Source: Larimichthys crocea (Eukaryota > Chordata > Actinopteri > Sciaenidae). From it: a DNA stretch of 64,000 nt. The stretch lies in NCBI RefSeq assembly GCF_000972845.2, contig NC_040032.1:16840871-16904870 (forward strand), written 5' to 3'. Below the pieces are notes generated by a model, which saw nothing but the letters and a program-made list of their open reading frames with translations, was not told where the DNA came from and ran no database searches. Below, piece by piece: positions 29,631-41,934 of this stretch (within the stretch, counting starts at the first letter, position 1; each line of letters starts with the position of its first letter). The translations under genes and the position numbers were made by a program.

Positions 29631-31023
29631 TTTCTCCACCTATAAAAAAGAAGAAGCAAAACAGATGAGAGTCTGTTTATTATTTATTGACTGCAATCAG
29701 AATGCCAAATTTGAAAGTCCATAGGGTTGTCTCCTGCAGTGTTTATCCATCGACAGTTAATTATTCATGATAGGAAATCTTTTTTTCAGTTAGACGATGA
29801 GGTAGTTCCTCTCAGAGAGGAAATCCAAAACCGTGATTATGAGATGTGGATGATTGCATGTGTGTACGTGTTTGTTACTGGCAGGAGAAGTTAAACTCAA
29901 CTTCTCTTGCAGGATTAAAGATAATTTTATGACGAACAAGCCTGCGTGTTGTTGTGTTTGATCGAGGGACTGATAATCAAGATAAACAACGCCCTCCCAC
30001 AGCTACAAACAAAATTGCCTTATTATTGCACTACCACAACTATATCAATACTTTTACGACTATCAATTGTATTTTATGTTTATTCTATTTAAATGGATTG
30101 CATGCTATATTTGTAGTCTGCAGTGCCTGTTCTTGGATGAGCCTGGACACAAATACACAAAACTTAATCAGAAAAAAAACAGCAGAAAATATAAACAATG
30201 ATTTGATATAATGAAATCAGCTCTTTATTTTTAACCTGGATCATCCATATATTGATCCCCTGAGCAGAACAGGGTGATTTATGATAGAATATCTTACAGA
30301 TGCATCCTGATCCAGACACCCTGACCATGTAGGAGCCTGTTTATCGATACTCGTAAGCTGAAAAAAAAAAAAAAAAGATCACAAATATGGCAGTGCAGGG
30401 ATTGGCGCAAAAAATTTAATCTCATGGTTATAGATCATCTTAAGAGGCGTGACTGTTGTAGAAGCTGCTTGTGACTAAGAAGTTACATAAGGGCTTAAAT
30501 GTGAAAAGTTCATGGAATGCATAAAAATATTTGCAGCATAAAACAGCACACAGTCTCCAAAGAGTTTAAATGTATGTATGTGTTTGCTTTGGATTTAAAG
30601 TAAGACTCTGAAAACCTGGTCATCATTTACATGATTAACTTTTGGCAAGAAAAGCCAGGTCAGAGAAGTTGTAGTATTTTTCCTATTATTATTAATATTA
30701 TATCTGCATCAGTGGTTCAAGCATCAGACGTCTCTGAAAAACACTTCTGTTCAGAAACCACGTTTGACCAACAAACAACATAACATAACATGAACTTCAA
30801 TATAACCACATGTGACTCAGCTGCTGTTATGTCAGCAATGCAAACCTGCTGATAATGTGTAGTATTTGTTCTCTTCTAAAAAAAAACCCTCAGGCAAACT
30901 GCTCCATCCACTTGTCTAAAGCATTTGAGAAAACAAACACATAATTCTCCCCTCCTCTCTCTCTCTCTCTCGCTCTCTCTCTTTCTGTCACTGTGATCAA
31001 TTTCTTGACTTCCTCCTTTTGGA

Positions 31024-31137
31024 GTGGCTCGGCTGAATACCAGAACACAGGATATGCTTCACACTGCTCTCAGTTTCACAGCAGCAGCAGCAGCAGCCGC
31101 AGCAGCAGCCGTGAGGACGACACACTCTGCAGTCAAG
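31024..31137 (+). other. gab3: In-frame upstream extension of gab3 with poly-Ala (CAG/GCA) tract
   Basis: An ATG at 31024 is in frame with the gab3 start 38 codons downstream, with no stop between. The extension contains ten consecutive Ala encoded by the GCA/GCC repeat at about 31080-31110. It is probably 5' UTR, because the family start is at 31138. An N-terminally extended isoform cannot be excluded. Confidence 0.45.
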
Positions 31138-34100
31138 ATGAGTGCTGGGGATGTGGTCTGCACCGGCTGGCTCATTAAATCCCCTCCGGAGAAGAAACTA
31201 AAGAGATTTGTGAGTAGGAGTACACACCGGACGGCTTGTTTATGTCCTCTGGCAGCAGTAGGAATGCCAGGTTGTGCTGCTGAGGCTTGTGTATGTGTGT
31301 GTATGCGTGTGTTATGATGTGTAATGATGATTTAGAAACATACTGTGTGGTTCTGTTAAACAGATCTGTCATTCAGTCTTCATCATTTCTATAATAACCC
31401 CTCACTTTACTGCTTTAGGCGTGTGGGCGCACTTCATAGTTGTAACAACAGTGGATTAAGTGGATTAAGCATACAGCCTTCACTGTTTTGTAGTTGTTAG
31501 GGTCATGTGATAACGTCGGGCTGACCACTCTGCTTCTGCTGCTCTGTCTCTGTGTGTTTGTGTGTATTGTGAAACATGGGAAGTAATGTCAGAGGCAGTC
31601 AGACACTTCAGACCTAAGTGGCAAGCAGAAATAGTCCAGCTTCATGATGGCTGTTTGCACTTCCTCTGTACGAATGGAGGAGGACGAGGAGGACGAGGAG
31701 GAGGAGGAGGGAGATTTGTCAATATCAGTGCAGGGAAAGAGTGGGTGGAGGTGTGCATGTGAGTTGATGGGGTTCTGGGCGGGAAATAGAAACTTATTTT
31801 AGCCCACTATGCAAATGCTGTTGATGCAAAAAAACTAAGTAAATAGATGTGTTTTTTTTTTGAAGGGCAGGCACGCTATCTGGCTTATTATTCAAATGTG
31901 AAAGTACAGACACACAAACCATTATGGAAATTAAGACTATCTTGTTCGAATGTGTCACTCTGTGTGTGGTGTTATGAAATGTGCAGTGCAGGTGTTTGTT
32001 TAGTTGCTGAATTTGGCTCGAAATAACTTACAGTAACAGTTCAGACCAGATCATTTGTCTTAGTTTCTGTCAACATTGCATTTCCACTTTCTGCCATGAT
32101 AAATGCTACATTTAGTTAAATGTCCGACATGTGACTGTTATATATTTTATTATAAAAGCCACTGATTTTTAATAGAATTACATAAAAATATAAATCCACT
32201 CCCCAAGGTTACACAAGAAAATGAAAAAGAAATGAAGAGAAATTGATAAAATGCTTTGTATTAACTCATGCTTCAGCGTTGCACAACATTGACATGTCAC
32301 AGCAGGAATAACACAGGTGTAGAGGATAAGATTAACAACGGCCGGGTCTCATTTAGCTGCTTCGGTTTCAGGATCCTGGTTCTGCGATAGTGTGGGACAC
32401 TTGACGAGACTCAAGGTCAAATTAGCAGCATTTTGCAGAGGTTTTAAACCACGTTTTTTTTTTGTGATTCTCTAGTTGGATGTATTCTTATTTTAAGCAT
32501 GCATGTTGTCCATGTGTAGAAACATAACATTTAATCTGAAGCTTGCACGATTAGATTAAATGTCCACTTTACTGAAAGCTGTCAAACTTTATTTTCTACA
32601 TTAATCTACTTCGATTAGATGCACAGTGATATACAAAGCAACTTATTTTAATGTAGCTCTCCATATTCAAGAGATCTATAGGATCAAATTGCCATCTGTC
32701 TAGTTGCAGTTTCCTCCTAAATGTGTTATTGGCAGTCAGTGTGGTGTGTCTAACCATTTCCTGGTATAAACATACAAACTACTTGAAAAGAAAAAAACTT
32801 AACTTGAGCAGAAGGACACTACCCACATGCAAAAAAATGTTTTCATACCACAGAAACGTCAGAAGAGGCTTCACTATGACAGTGCACACAAAGCCACAAA
32901 ACCAAGTGTGAACACGATACCAACATCTTTCGTGTTTGGTTCTTGTTCAGTATTTTAAATCATTACTATATTTAACATATGAAATATGACACCTACGTGA
33001 CTGGGTTGACTCCGTAGTGAGGGCCCAGATATTGCCTTTTGGCGTTATAAATACAGTTTCAGTATTAAGTTTTCAGTAAAAAGCAGTGACCAAATACTGT
33101 ATAAATACCTCTTACGTTCTGTTAGACATTTTCTTCTAAATACAGTGAACTTCCTCTTCTCTCTACTTCTGGGAAATTTGAGTACAGGTTCCGCTTACTG
33201 ACCATATCAAAAGCAAAACGTTGCTAAGTTAGCTGTTGTGAGCAGGAGATGTGATTTAATTCCCATGACTGGTGATGACTAATGAAATGGTGCTGGAGGG
33301 GAAGAAAAGGGAGACGTTACTTGTGCAGTACTGTGAATAAGTAACTTAAAAGTAACTGTTACTTTCTCCTGCAGGCGTGGAGGAAACGATGGTTTGTTCT
33401 TCGGCGAGGTCGCATGAGCGGTAATCCAGATGTGCTGGAGTACTATCAGAGCAAGAACTCCAAAAAGCCAATCCGCATCATCGACCTGAAGGAGTGTGAG
33501 GTCGAAATGCTGAACGGGCAACTCAGGATAAAGCGAGACTTCCACGGGAAGCACCTCTTTGTGGTGAAGACGTCGTCTCGTGTTTTTTACCTGGTGGCCA
33601 AAACTGAGGAAGAGATGAACAGCTGGATCAGCAGTATCAGTCAGATTTGTCAGTTTGGGAGCCTGGAGGATGCAGGTAAACACACAGAAAGATTGAAACC
33701 TGTTCAGTTTGAAATGCAGTCGTGTTAAAGCAAGACTTTAAAATACACATGTCTCTCTGAGAATCATAAAAACAAATGCGGTGAAAACAGAAGGTAACCT
33801 GTTCATTGCTGATCCAGAAGAAATTGGTGTCACTCAGCCCCCATGCAGGAAGTGGCGAACTGAAAATCAAACTTCAGAATGAGGTCAAAACGAACATCTT
33901 AAAGTCCTCAAACTTCAGATTGTTACACCTGTGTGCACCAGTGTTAAGAATCATTTTCAATGAAGTCTTGTAGTGTGGAAAACACCTGAGGGGAAATTTT
34001 AAAGTAAATTGCGCTCTCTCTCTGACTGATCCATGCTGATGGTTGGAGTGTTAAACATCAAAAACACTTGAATCTGCTGAAATAAAGGGGAAAAAAAAGG

Positions 34101-37100
34101 TTTTAGGCACATGAATATTTTTTTTATAACTGAGCCAAACCCACACTTTTTCTTATCCTACCATTGTGGTTACAACCACCTGATTCAAATCATATCTGGT
34201 CTTCAACAACAACAACAACAACCTGTAAATGTGTTTAACCTACAGTTCTCCACACAACTCTTCGAGACAAAAGACACAGGCCTCATATTTGATCATAAAT
34301 CAGACTGTAGTCCATGTGCAGAAGACGTTTCCAACAGTTCAAAATGTTGTTGTCGCTTCCAACGTTGCAGCTGTGTTAAAGGAGATAACAGCAGATCAAC
34401 AGGGAGCTGGGAAGCTGAGGTCACATTCAAATTACCAGATAAATAATTAGAGTTCTTAGTATCACTTGTGCGAATGTGCTTTGGTGCTACACAGAATGAA
34501 ATGTTATCTTTTTAGTGTTTAAAAAAAAAAAAATATATATATATATCAGTCCTGCTTTTACTGCCTGTGACCGCTGCCTCTGAGGAGACATGTCTGTTGG
34601 AATACTGTCGTCTGTGTGAAGGAGATAGAGCAACGGCATAAATTTGCTGATATGCTGCCCAGCATGTTACAGTAAATGACATTGTACCCTCAGAAAAACA
34701 CACAGGAAACCAATTATAATGCAAAGTATATATATATATATAAAATTTCCACATACAGATTGGTTAGTGTTTGTTTAGACTTTCAGAATAAAGTTACATA
34801 GCTTCAGTTAAGTATTTTCTGACATTTTCTTTAGACATCCTGCCTGGATCCCTAAAGAGTTCTTTGCAACGGTACCTCATAACTTTTGCAAAGGAATTTA
34901 AAAGGTTGTTCTGCGCCGACAGACATCTTTTAAGGGTAGCAAATGTTTCATGGGAGGATGCAAAGACTTTTGGATATTTTTCCCCCACATGGTTCTGCAG
35001 GGAAAGCCTCGACTCTGTGGCCTTGAGTGAAATGGAATGAGACAAATTTCTGAACAAGGGCCAGTCTGACTAAAAGATTGAAGAATATATAAACAAAAGA
35101 GGGAACAGGGCTCACATGTGTCTACTTTCAATGTGCCTGTAAAAAAAAAAAAAAAATACCCTTCCCTTTTTTTAAATTCAGTGGCTCTGTTAGTTGTAAA
35201 TAGAAGTACAGGCCAGGAGGAACCTGTTTGCACGCTTTAGTTAGCCTTTTGAGTCAATGATGGAAGTTTTCATATATCTCCATGCTGCTTGCAACATTTC
35301 TGAAATGCCATGTGATTTGTCCTATCTGCTTGTTCTCAACAGAGAGCTCAGAAGAAGGCTTTCCCCACACCCCCACCTCCCTTCAGCCATCTCCTGACAG
35401 CTCTGACCGAGCATCTGTATCAAGCCAACTGGATTCCAGTCATTCACTGGACTACCTTTTTCTCTCACAGTGTGAGACGGGGAGTGTAAGTAGGTATGTA
35501 CAATCTGGAAAAAAAACCCTGACACAAGATGAAATGATGCCAATACTTCACGTTTAACTAACTGAATGTCTTCGTTTCTGTTTGCCATATTCGTAGACAT
35601 AACAGCTTTTCAAACTCTGAGATCTCTTTGGAGCAGAAATCATCAGACGATGCTGCCAAGGATATTATCCCCTCACCCCCCCTTTACACCGATTCCTCTG
35701 CATCCTCCATCTCTCATGCGAGCCCAAGCCCATCTCTTTTCCCCCATGGGAGGTTGACTAACCCTCCTTTCAGCGCTCCGTGCACCTCCATGGCTTTACC
35801 GACATCGTCTTCCTCTCCACTACGCCACTGTGCCACAAATGTCTTCCAGTTTGACCACGCTGCACTATTTCCCCGGAGGACATCTTTGTCAAGCCTGGAC
35901 CATTTCATAATAGGTATGTTGTCAATAGGAAAACTCACAGTATGCATAAAACAAAGAGAAAGGGGGCCCAAAGTTAACCATAAACCTGGTGCTCTTATGA
36001 TGGTGCAGCATACAGATCAATGTTGACATTGTAATGATCGAGAACATAACTAAATGCCTTTTTACAATAATATATAATATAATATATCTTTTTTTAGGAG
36101 ATGCTGATAATCGATTGATGAGGAGGAGGCAGAGTCTGAATTTGGTAAGAGAATCATCAATGTTAAAGATAAATATAATAAAAATAAAGACTCACGTTCA
36201 AGGAATAGTTTGACATTTCTGTAAAAACCTATTCACTTTTTTCTCAAGAGTTAGATGAGGAGGTTGGATACGTAAATATGAAACTATAGCTTGGTTATCT
36301 TAACTTAGCACAAAGACTGGACACAGTGTATCCAATCTGTTTCTAAAACTGAGATGGTTCGCTTAGTCAACATACTTGAGGTTTTCACTGCTTTTCTGCC
36401 AATCTCATGGTGAAAATGGTTAAGATTAGACTTCAGGGCAGGAAATAGGTCAAGAAATAGTCTGGCACATAACCCCCCACAACTTTTCAAGATGAAAACG
36501 AGATACAACATGTTAGTTAGTGAACTCTAGAGGTGCTGGTAAGGCAGATTAGATAGAACAAAGCAAGTCTAGCTGCTTCCCCCAGTCTTTGTGCTAAGCT
36601 AAGCTAACCGGCTGTTTGCTGTAGCTTTATATTTAATGTAAATATATGAGAGGTATCAATCTTCTTTAGTAACCCATGTGGTAGTGTAGTGATCAGAATG
36701 ATCTGAAAGTTCTACATGCACTGACTTCAACCAATGTTCCAGCTAAATGACTAAAGGGTGCACTTGTCTGATCTCATGATGCTTTGTCTTTTAACAGCCT
36801 TGTCTAAGCACCATACGGGTTCAAAGCTACGAGGATGAGTCATATGTCCCCATGGCTTCCCCTTCTCCTTCTGTTACCGCCACTGAATGTGATGGTTACC
36901 TCCCCATGAGCCCGAGAACATTCAGTTTCCTCAATTCAAGCAGCAATGCTGAGTCCTCACCGACTCTCAGTCAACTAGTATGTCAACCTGGAAATTTTGC
37001 GCCGCCACCAATTCACCGGCATCTAAAGCCTCGCTTGAGGAGAGGTGAGAGACATCACTGAGCTTTTATTTCTAATCAACCAATCAACTATGTGACAGGA

Positions 37101-39412
37101 GATCCTCACGATGTCCGTCTTTGTACATTATCACATACAGGCTTACAGTAGTTGATCATTTGCATCGTTTGCTGATACATATTTGTAAATGTCAGTGCAT
37201 GATTCATGCAGATATCAGATGAACAGTGACCTTTACTGTGTCTGACCCCGCTCGATAACTTTGACCTTTCACAGCTCGACCACCACCTCTTGACTTGAGA
37301 GGCCTCTCTACAATCACAGAATGTCCCACTCATCTACCTTTGAGCAGAGCAATGACTGAATTATGGTGAGAGAGAAAGAGAAGTCACTGTCTTTGCATTA
37401 CATCTTTATCTACAGTACCTAAACATGGTGATAAAATCAACACGTATGGGGCCAAATCCTTATTTTAGACCTATAGACATATAGATGTCATTTTATTTTG
37501 TTCAAATCAAAATGTTAATCTTTTTACAAACATTAATGATGTCAAAAAAACATCAACAGCATCAAAACAATATCAACAACTTAGATTTAGATGTCAAGTG
37601 AACTTTAAAATATGTAATCTATCCACTGTCATGTGTTCTGGTGTCATTACACTGTTCACCATGGTTAGAAAATTAAACATCCTCAGCTTGTTTCTATTTT
37701 TAAAAGTTGGTTGTTAATCTCCTATTAATAATCCTTTTTTTTGTTGTTTTTATTGTGTTTTTGCAGCTTTCCACTGAACTGTTTACCTGAAAGAATACTT
37801 GAGAACGGAGGCAATTCAAGAAACGAAGACACAAACTGCACACCAATGGTACACTTTCTATTCGCCGTGGTGAAAACACATGCGTTTTTTTAATAATGCT
37901 GTTGCTTTTCTCTCTGTCAGAGACTGAAAGTCTGTGTTGGCTGTGCATTTTTTATTTTTTTTATAGATTTAGAGTGACATCAGTTCACTTTCAGTTTTTC
38001 AGAAAACTGAAACATCAATTCATCAACTAGGATTTGATGACATAAAGAGAACTGAGATTTAATTTCCTCTCTCTTTAGTTAAAGATCAAGACATTACTGA
38101 TAATAACTGATCAGTGGAAATAGCTCTAATGGGACACACACACAATGTAAATTCATGTGTGATCATATTGTGATTGTGATTATATTGCAGTGTTTGGACA
38201 AATCCACTGTGCAATTTCCATCATGTGGACAGAAATTCTTAACTTACTTGTGACTTTAATCTCAACTGTACGTAGCCAAAACATTTTCGGTCAGTCTACT
38301 AGTTTTTTGTTTTATGAAGTGGTCATATGTGAGTGTAAAAATGTGTTCTTATCGCCACACCACTAAGAATGTGGGTGTGACGGCGCCTTTCAAAAATATT
38401 CTGCTCAGCAAATTGTAATCCCAGTGGGGACCTTCCAGGGTGTGATGTTGTCGAGAGCTGTTCCAGGAAACATCGCATTTTATTAATTGTTTTTCCTGGA
38501 ATACAGTTTGAAGAAAAGCATATTAGTCATCTACCGGTCAGCTGCTCTAGAAATAAATGCTGACAGGCATCAAGTGTGCTGCACTCTAAACAGAGTGGCT
38601 TCCTATGGAAATGAAGAGCTTAAAACCACCTTCTTATTTTATCAGTTATTTATTAATAGTGCAGAAAGTAAGTATCATTTCAACTTGAAACAGTAATCAC
38701 TCAGAATCTATTTCTTTCTCTGGCAGGAGTCAAGGCAGGTCTGTCTCACCCTCGATGGAGCGGTTCAAACCTGGGCGAGGAGATCAAATCTTGATTATTT
38801 GTCACTGGATTTCAATTCGGCATCACAGTCTCCTGTGCAGAAGGTATGTTTTGGTCAAATGGATAAATGACACAGTCTTCAGATCAAAATTCAGACTGCA
38901 CTGTTTTACAGCTGTGGAATCTAAAGAAGCTTTGGATGTTGCAATAGTATTCTGGGAAACAAGTCAAATCAAGGAATTTTTTTTTACTTCAGCCCTCAGT
39001 TCAGCCAGCCCACACTCAGCAGTATATCAGTACAATCACTACCTACTGACCCTTATTATTCCTATTCAAATGACCAAATCAGTGCTCACTCCAGGAGTAA
39101 AAAACATGTGCCGATATAAAAAGACTTGTTATATGTTGTGATATCTTAAAGAGTTGATGCAAAACTTTACTGTTACTGAACCCAGTGATTTCTACACTAA
39201 GGACCACAAATCTTTTAAATACATTCAGTGCAACATGATTGTTAATTTTAGATGTTGCTTTCTTCTCCTCATCCCTCCCTCTCTATGTTTAGCAGAAGCC
39301 CTTCCTGTCCGATGACCACAAAGTGGATTATGTGCAGGTGGATGAGAAGAAGACTCAGGCGCTGCTAAACACCAAAATGGAGTGGACAGACGTGCGGCAG
39401 TCAAAAACATAA
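31138..39412 (+). CDS. gab3: GRB2-associated binding protein 3 (GAB3)
   Basis: Docking adaptor that links receptor tyrosine kinases and cytokine receptors to GRB2, PI3K and SHP2 at the membrane. Ten coding exons: 31138-31209, 33375-33675, 35343-35493, 35597-35913, 36098-36144, 36798-37044, 37275-37365, 37767-37848, 38727-38843, 39296-39412. Total 1542 bp, 513 aa (human GAB3: 586). N-terminal PH domain (MSAGDVVCTGWLIKSPPEKK, AWRKRWFVLRRGRMSGNPDV) covers residues 1 to about 120. GAB3 rather than GAB1/2 is shown by SAGD..CTGWL and by the C-terminus VDYVQVDEKKTQALLNTKMEW. Docking motifs: YVPM and YLPM (PI3K p85), PPIHRHLKP (PxxxRxxKP, GRB2 C-SH3) at about 366-374, and DYVQV at 486-490 (SHP2). The second human motif PPPRPPKP is not seen. 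The ATG at 31138 is chosen because it matches the family N-terminus. Confidence 0.95.
31210..33374. other. gab3 intron 1
   Basis: A 2.2-kb intron within the PH-domain coding region. The only notable feature is a GAG/GGA-rich patch near 31680-31710. No exon or gene recognised. Confidence 0.6.
36190..36680. repeat. Dispersed MITE-like element in gab3 intron 5
   Basis: Shows the familiar teleost motifs 'cagtctttgtgctaagctaa', 'gctaaccggctg' and 'gtagctttatatttaatgta'. The ends are inverted relative to one another ('gaggaggttggatac' near the left, 'gtatcaatcttctt' near the right). No coding capacity. Confidence 0.6.
39288..39295 (+). other. gab3: Tandem NAGNAG acceptor before the last gab3 exon
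   Basis: The sequence TTTAGCAG|AAG offers two AG acceptors three bases apart. Both keep the frame and differ by one Gln (VQK-QKPFL or VQK-KPFL). The annotated exon start 39296 uses the downstream AG, which aligns better with human GAB3. Confidence 0.6.
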
Positions 39413-40420
39413 ATGGGAAATATGTGATGACAAAAATCAGGAACACTTGGTTTCAAGAAGACCAAAAATAACACCAGCAAGGAGGCCATACATGAAGAGG
39501 ACCAAAAACTATTTAAAAGCACTTTGAAAAACAGTATTAAAAGTAAAAGCACAAGAGTGAGTAAGCAGTTGCTTGTTTGCAGGGTGGAAACACAAAATTG
39601 CACTGTAAAAACTTAATTAACTTTGAGTATATCTGCACTGTAAATAACACCAGATTGTGCACTCTATCACAATAATTTTTACTGTAGCATAACGTTTTAC
39701 CAAATTTTAAAAAGGGCATCATGTTGCTTTGTTGTAAAAAAAAAAATCTACGAGACATGCTGTAAATGTATGTAAAATAATCGTGACCTGTAAAGAAGGC
39801 AAATATTTTCATGATAAAATGTTCTTTTTTAAAATATTTCTCTCCCTCATTATGTATCATGACCCAAAATGTTCCATCCTGAGCTTTCTCTTTCTCCTGA
39901 AGTCGAAGCGAACTGCTCCTTCTATGACCTTCATATTGAAGATGTTGTGATTGCAGCAAATTATGAACATTATTTCCTGTACATCCCCAAAAATGTTATC
40001 TTTGGTTACACAGACACAACTAAATATTACATCCATGAGTCAAATTTTATTAGAAGCAAACCATCATTGTCTGTTTTCATAAACAGTGTTAAACATAATT
40101 AAATCATTTTCTCCTCTTTAAACAAAAAGGCTGTTGGAGTAGTTAACAGATCCTTTTCTATACATTTTCTCGCCCATTTCCTTCTTACATCTGATGTCTA
40201 TTTTTTAATTTATTGTGTTTTGTTTATTTATATAATTATATTATGTCTTTTGTCTCGTGTTTGTCTTCCCCTGTGGCATGTTCTCATGTTTATGCCCTGA
40301 TGAGTATAAATAAAGTTTATATTAAATAAAATAAAAAAAACTCTTCTTAATTGGTGACTATGTGGAGAAATGTGTAAACCAAAATCATTTATCTAGATAA
40401 ATAGACATATTTATTTTATA
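39413..40420. other. gab3 3' UTR and downstream
   Basis: Region after the gab3 stop. AATAAA at 40309-40314, about 900 bases past the stop, is a likely polyadenylation signal. No other gene seen. Confidence 0.55.
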
Positions 40421-40472
40421 ATCTTGTGGGAACAAGTTATTATCTATTGTGCACAAGTTATTAACCTGTGGG
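40421..40472. repeat. Left remnant of the CAAGTTATTA minisatellite
   Basis: Three units identical in type to the array at 41935-42502. They are separated from it by the hAT insertion. Confidence 0.85.
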
Positions 40473-41934
40473 CAGCGCCGGTCCTGGCCACATTTGCGCC
40501 TCGGGCGTTCGTGCGCCCCCCACGGAGAATGCGCCCTGGGCGGCCGCCCACATTGCCCATAGCTAGGACCGGCCCTGGACTAAAATATGACGAACAAAAA
40601 TGATTTGTGAAAGACTAAAAGTGACTAAGACTAAGAATGAACTTTGACACAAGACTAAGACTAAATTGAAAAATGGGTGACAAAATTAATTACGGGTTCA
40701 AACTGTTTTTCACCAGTTTTCAGTCCAGGGCTTTGTGGGTGGCTCGATGACACACTGAGGCCACCCTGAGCATATGAGCTACTGCGACAAGTGGATTTCC
40801 CAGATGTGGGATCATTCAAGTCCATCATATGTTATCTTATCTGACACCTAATTTCATAAACTTGCTGATATTCAGGAAACCCCAAATATGTTCATGCTAA
40901 AAAAATCTGGATGTTTAACAGAGGTATCAAACACTATAGCCTTAATTTACTGTTGTTTTTCATTCATCAGAACTTGAATATAAAAATAATAAATATAAAT
41001 ATATTATATATAATATAAAAAAAATGAATATTTTAAGACAGAAATATTTTTTTTAATTTTATTTTATGTGTATTTTTTCAGAATTTAAAATCTGTGGAGA
41101 AACGGAAGCTCTCGGAGGAAACCACAGCGACACTGTGACCTTACTGTTGTTGCAAGGCCACAGTGAAGTGTTGCATCACATCCAGGTTGATGTTACTCTG
41201 GGGGAGTTTTTTTTTGTTCATTTGAATGTGGAGAAACCGAAGCACTCGGAGAAAACCACTGTGGGCATGTGTGAACAGTGAACACTAAAGTATGAGGGGC
41301 CGTCAGGGACATTATTCAGAAATACCTCTCACACACACTACTGAAATATTACGCTCTTACACACACTAGTGAAACGCTCTCACACACACTAGTGAAATGC
41401 TCTCACACACACTACTGAAATTCTCTCACACACACTACTGAAATATTACGCTCTTACACACACTAGTGAAATGCTCTCACACACACTAGTGAAATGCTCT
41501 CACACACACTACTGAAACGCTCTCACACACACTACTGAAATGCTCTCACACACACTACTGAGATTTCAGTGTAACCGGAAGGCATTTCAGTGAAACCGGA
41601 AGGCATTTCACTTAAACCGGAAGGCATTTCAGTGTAACCGGAAGGCATTTCACTTAAACCGGAAGGCGGGTTGTAAGAGGGAGCGCAGCATCGTTGGGTT
41701 GCAGATGTCGCGCCAGGAGGAGCTTTCCGGTGGACTTACAGAAGCTGCCGCGCTACTCAACAACATTTTGTCATCAGCGGAGACAATTCGAACATTATCT
41801 AATGCAACAGCGAGCAGGCAACAGTGCCACGCCCCCTTGAGTGCCTCGCCAACGGGGGGGGGCGCTCGTGCGCCCCTCACGGAGACTGCGCCCTGGGCGG
41901 TTGCCCACATTGCCCATAGCTAAGACCGGCTCTG
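40473..41934. mobile_element. Non-autonomous hAT-type DNA transposon (1462 bp)
   Basis: Bounded by a perfect 8-bp target duplication, CCTGTGGG, at 40465-40472 and 41935-41942. The ends are inverted: left CAGCGCCGGTCCTGGCC, right (reverse complement) CAGAGCCGGTCTTAGC. An 8-bp duplication with CAG-type ends is diagnostic of hAT elements. There is no transposase frame. Internally it has two short tandem arrays and a second copy of its right end (about 40487-40577). It interrupts a minisatellite whose remainder lies on both sides. Confidence 0.85.
41328..41665. repeat. Two tandem arrays inside the hAT element
   Basis: At 41328-41560, units of about 20-30 bp built on 'ctctcacacacactactgaa' (some with 'actagtgaa'). 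At about 41570-41665, units of about 20 bp built on 'aaccggaaggcatttca'. The first array passes directly into the second. Confidence 0.85.

Larger units (their letters stand above)
28701..31137. other. Intergenic region between divergent aifm1 and gab3
   Basis: No gene recognised. It holds a CTCF-like core at 29618-29630, a poly-A run near 30361-30377 and a CT tract at about 30955-30981 just upstream of gab3. The two flanking genes are transcribed away from each other. Confidence 0.5.

Noticed and set aside
31562..31762. Gly/Arg-rich (GGRGGRGGGGG) plus-strand frame
   Set aside because: Derived from a GGA/GAG simple-sequence patch in gab3 intron 1, not a real RGG protein.
34111..34450. Overlapping plus-strand frames with a Gln run in gab3 intron 2
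   Set aside because: The Gln run comes from a CAA microsatellite near 34204-34222. No gab3 homology and no phase-compatible exon.
41066..41281. 71-codon plus-strand frame inside the hAT element
   Set aside because: No transposase motif. It contains degenerate repeats also seen elsewhere in fish genomes.
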